Made by a program: the position numbers and the translations under genes. Of a stretch of 64,000 nt of DNA, positions 62,858 to 64,000 are shown in pieces. Source of the stretch: Aeromonas media (GTDB taxonomy: Bacteria > Pseudomonadota > Gammaproteobacteria > Enterobacterales > Aeromonadaceae); NCBI RefSeq assembly GCF_000819985.1, contig NZ_CDBZ01000101.1, forward strand, positions 1 to 64,000. Reading direction: 5' to 3'. The notes under the pieces were generated by a model, which saw only the letters and a program-made list of their open reading frames with translations, ran no database searches and was not told where the DNA came from. Each line of letters starts with the position of its first letter. Within the stretch, counting starts at the first letter, position 1.

Positions 62858-64000
62858 TCAATCCATCACGGGTATACCGGCCCTCTGCTCCGCCTGACGG
62901 GCGATGGCCTCCGTCATCCCCTGGAAGATGAAGAGGTGGAAGGGCAGCATGGCGAGCCAGTAGGCCAGCCCCCAGGCACCCTGAGGGTGCCAGTGGGCGG
63001 TCACCCGCAGCCGGGTCAGGCCGGACTCCTGGGGCTGGATGTTGAACTCCAGCCGCCCGACACCGGGGGCCTTCATGTTGAACAGCAGATCCAGCCTGCG
63101 CCCCTCGTCCACCCCGAGGATCTGCCAGGAGTCCAGCATGTCCCCCTTCACGAAACGATCCGGATTGGTGCGGCCCCGGGTGAGCGCCGGGCCCCCTATC
63201 AGGTGATCCATCCATTCGCGCACCACCCACAGCTCGTTCATGTAGAAGTAGCGCTGCTCGCCCCCCAGCTGCTGCAGCACCTGCCACACCACCTCGGGCG
63301 AGGCGAGGCACTCGGCCTCACCGCTGGCGGTACGGTCGTAGAAACCGTACTCGGGGTGACGCCAGCGCAGGCCGAGCGGCGTCTCCTGGCCCTGCTGCTC
63401 GGCGCCGAGCTTCTGCTCCAGCGCCAGACTCTCCGTCAGCGCCTCGTCAAAGCTGAGCAGGTGCTGGGGCAGCAGGGCCCGCAGCGGACCGTCATCGGCC
63501 GGGATGTCATGCTTGAGGCCACCCACCAGCGCCTTGGCAATGGGTTGGGGCACCGAGGTGGCAAACTGCAGCCACCAGGCGGAGAGTCGGGGGCTCAGGA
63601 AGGGGATGGGGATGATGGGGCAGCGTTTGCCGATGTGGGTGGCAAACTTCTGCAACTGCTGCTGGTAGCTGAGCAGCTCGGGGCCCGCCGCGTTGAAGAT
63701 GCGGCCATCCACCCCGTCGGCCTCCACCAGTCCGCCCAGATAGTGCAACAGGTTGGAGAGGGCGATGGGGGGCGTGCGGGAACGCACCCACTTCGGCGTC
63801 ACCATCATCGGCAGGTTGAACACCAGATCCCGCATCACCTCGAACGCCGCCGAGCCCGGGCCTATGATGATGCCGGCACGCAGCTCCACCGTGGGTACAC
63901 CCGCCTCTCGAAACAGCTCGCCGCAGTGGCGGCGGGAGTTGAGGTGGCGGCTGTTGCAGGGGATCGGCTGTATGGCCCCCAGATAGATGATGCGGCGCAC
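62858..64000 (-). CDS. SDR-family NAD(P)-binding protein with DUF2867 domain (5' end beyond window)
   Basis: At least 380 residues of a two-domain protein whose start lies beyond base 64000. The visible part begins in the extended SDR fold (YLGAIQP, S..R.CGELFREAGVPTVELRAGIIIGPGS as the substrate-side helix and loop, then RIFNAAGPELLSYQ). It continues from about residue 215 into a DUF2867-like domain (ASPEVVWQVLQQLGGEQRYF, DSWQILGVDEGRRLDLLFNM, ARQAEQRAG end). The likely role is an NAD(P)-dependent sugar or lipid dehydrogenase; substrate unknown. The TxxGxxGxxG and YxxxK parts are outside or near the edge. Confidence 0.8.
   Translation of the reverse strand: MRRIIYLGAIQPIPCNSRHLNSRRHCGELFREAGVPTVELRAGIIIGPGSAAFEVMRDLVFNLPMMVTPKWVRSRTPPIALSNLLHYLGGLVEADGVDGRIFNAAGPELLSYQQQLQKFATHIGKRCPIIPIPFLSPRLSAWWLQFATSVPQPIAKALVGGLKHDIPADDGPLRALLPQHLLSFDEALTESLALEQKLGAEQQGQETPLGLRWRHPEYGFYDRTASGEAECLASPEVVWQVLQQLGGEQRYFYMNELWVVREWMDHLIGGPALTRGRTNPDRFVKGDMLDSWQILGVDEGRRLDLLFNMKAPGVGRLEFNIQPQESGLTRLRVTAHWHPQGAWGLAYWLAMLPFHLFIFQGMTEAIARQAEQRAGIPVMD

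Overview
The window reads as chromosome of a GC-rich gammaproteobacterium, most probably Aeromonas. This rests on the enteric/Vibrio-like gene set (argS-ftsN-hslVU, nirBDC-cysG, rraA, a RyhB small RNA, rstAB, malZ, ldhA) combined with a Pseudomonas-like polyamine route (spuC, puuA-type ligase). Genes are densely packed and mostly core. No insertion sequence, prophage, CRISPR array or rRNA is visible. One tRNA gene, tRNA-Pro(CGG), is present.

Layout: 0-3.4 kb holds the end of galK, then galM, a YghZ-type aldo/keto reductase and uppP. 3.4-5.4 kb is a leftward stress module: an ECF sigma factor, its ChrR anti-sigma factor and a Lon-N-domain protein, with matching ECF-type promoters before the sigma and Lon-domain genes. 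5.7-10.4 kb is argS-ftsN and hslVU. 10.4-18.7 kb holds a divergent MFS/LysR pair and the cecR-ybhG-ybhF-ybhS-ybhR ABC exporter operon. 18.8-24.3 kb is nirB-nirD-nirC-cysG behind an FNR/NarL-type promoter: siroheme made by CysG serves NirB, and NirC brings in nitrite. 24.4-32.3 kb contains mgtE, rraA, a RyhB sRNA under a Fur box, yhhQ under a preQ1 riboswitch, selO, a small cytochrome c, recQ and yigI.

32.4-37.3 kb is the most accessory-looking part: a solitary AbiTii-like protein, a 992-residue secreted protein with three predicted beta-sandwich repeats, and about 1.2 kb with no recognisable gene. 37.4-46.7 kb holds tRNA-Pro, yiiM and a polyamine cluster: a PotGHI transporter with two PotF-type binding proteins, the SpuC-like aminotransferase and a gamma-glutamylpolyamine synthetase. 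47-64 kb is mostly core: a DksA-like protein, an orphan binding protein, an Mpo1-like protein, creA, ldhA, yegD, hslJ, an HDOD protein, malZ, a PduO-like protein, a DUF5610-like protein, trmA, rstA-rstB followed by an Asr-like gene, a short malic enzyme and a truncated SDR/DUF2867 protein.

Two themes stand out. First, non-coding control can be read directly: RyhB with its Fur-overlapped promoter, a preQ1-I aptamer ending in the yhhQ Shine-Dalgarno sequence, paired ECF promoters, an RstA-box match upstream of the Asr-like gene, and FNR/NarL sites spaced as in E. coli nirB. Second, at least six gene boundaries (tetR/ybhG, nirB/nirD, the nirD end, the recQ end, the spuC start, the yegD start) carry a diverged tandem copy of about 80-140 bp spanning the boundary. 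Some of these copies form complete mini-ORFs with ATGA overlaps. I know of no description of this pattern.
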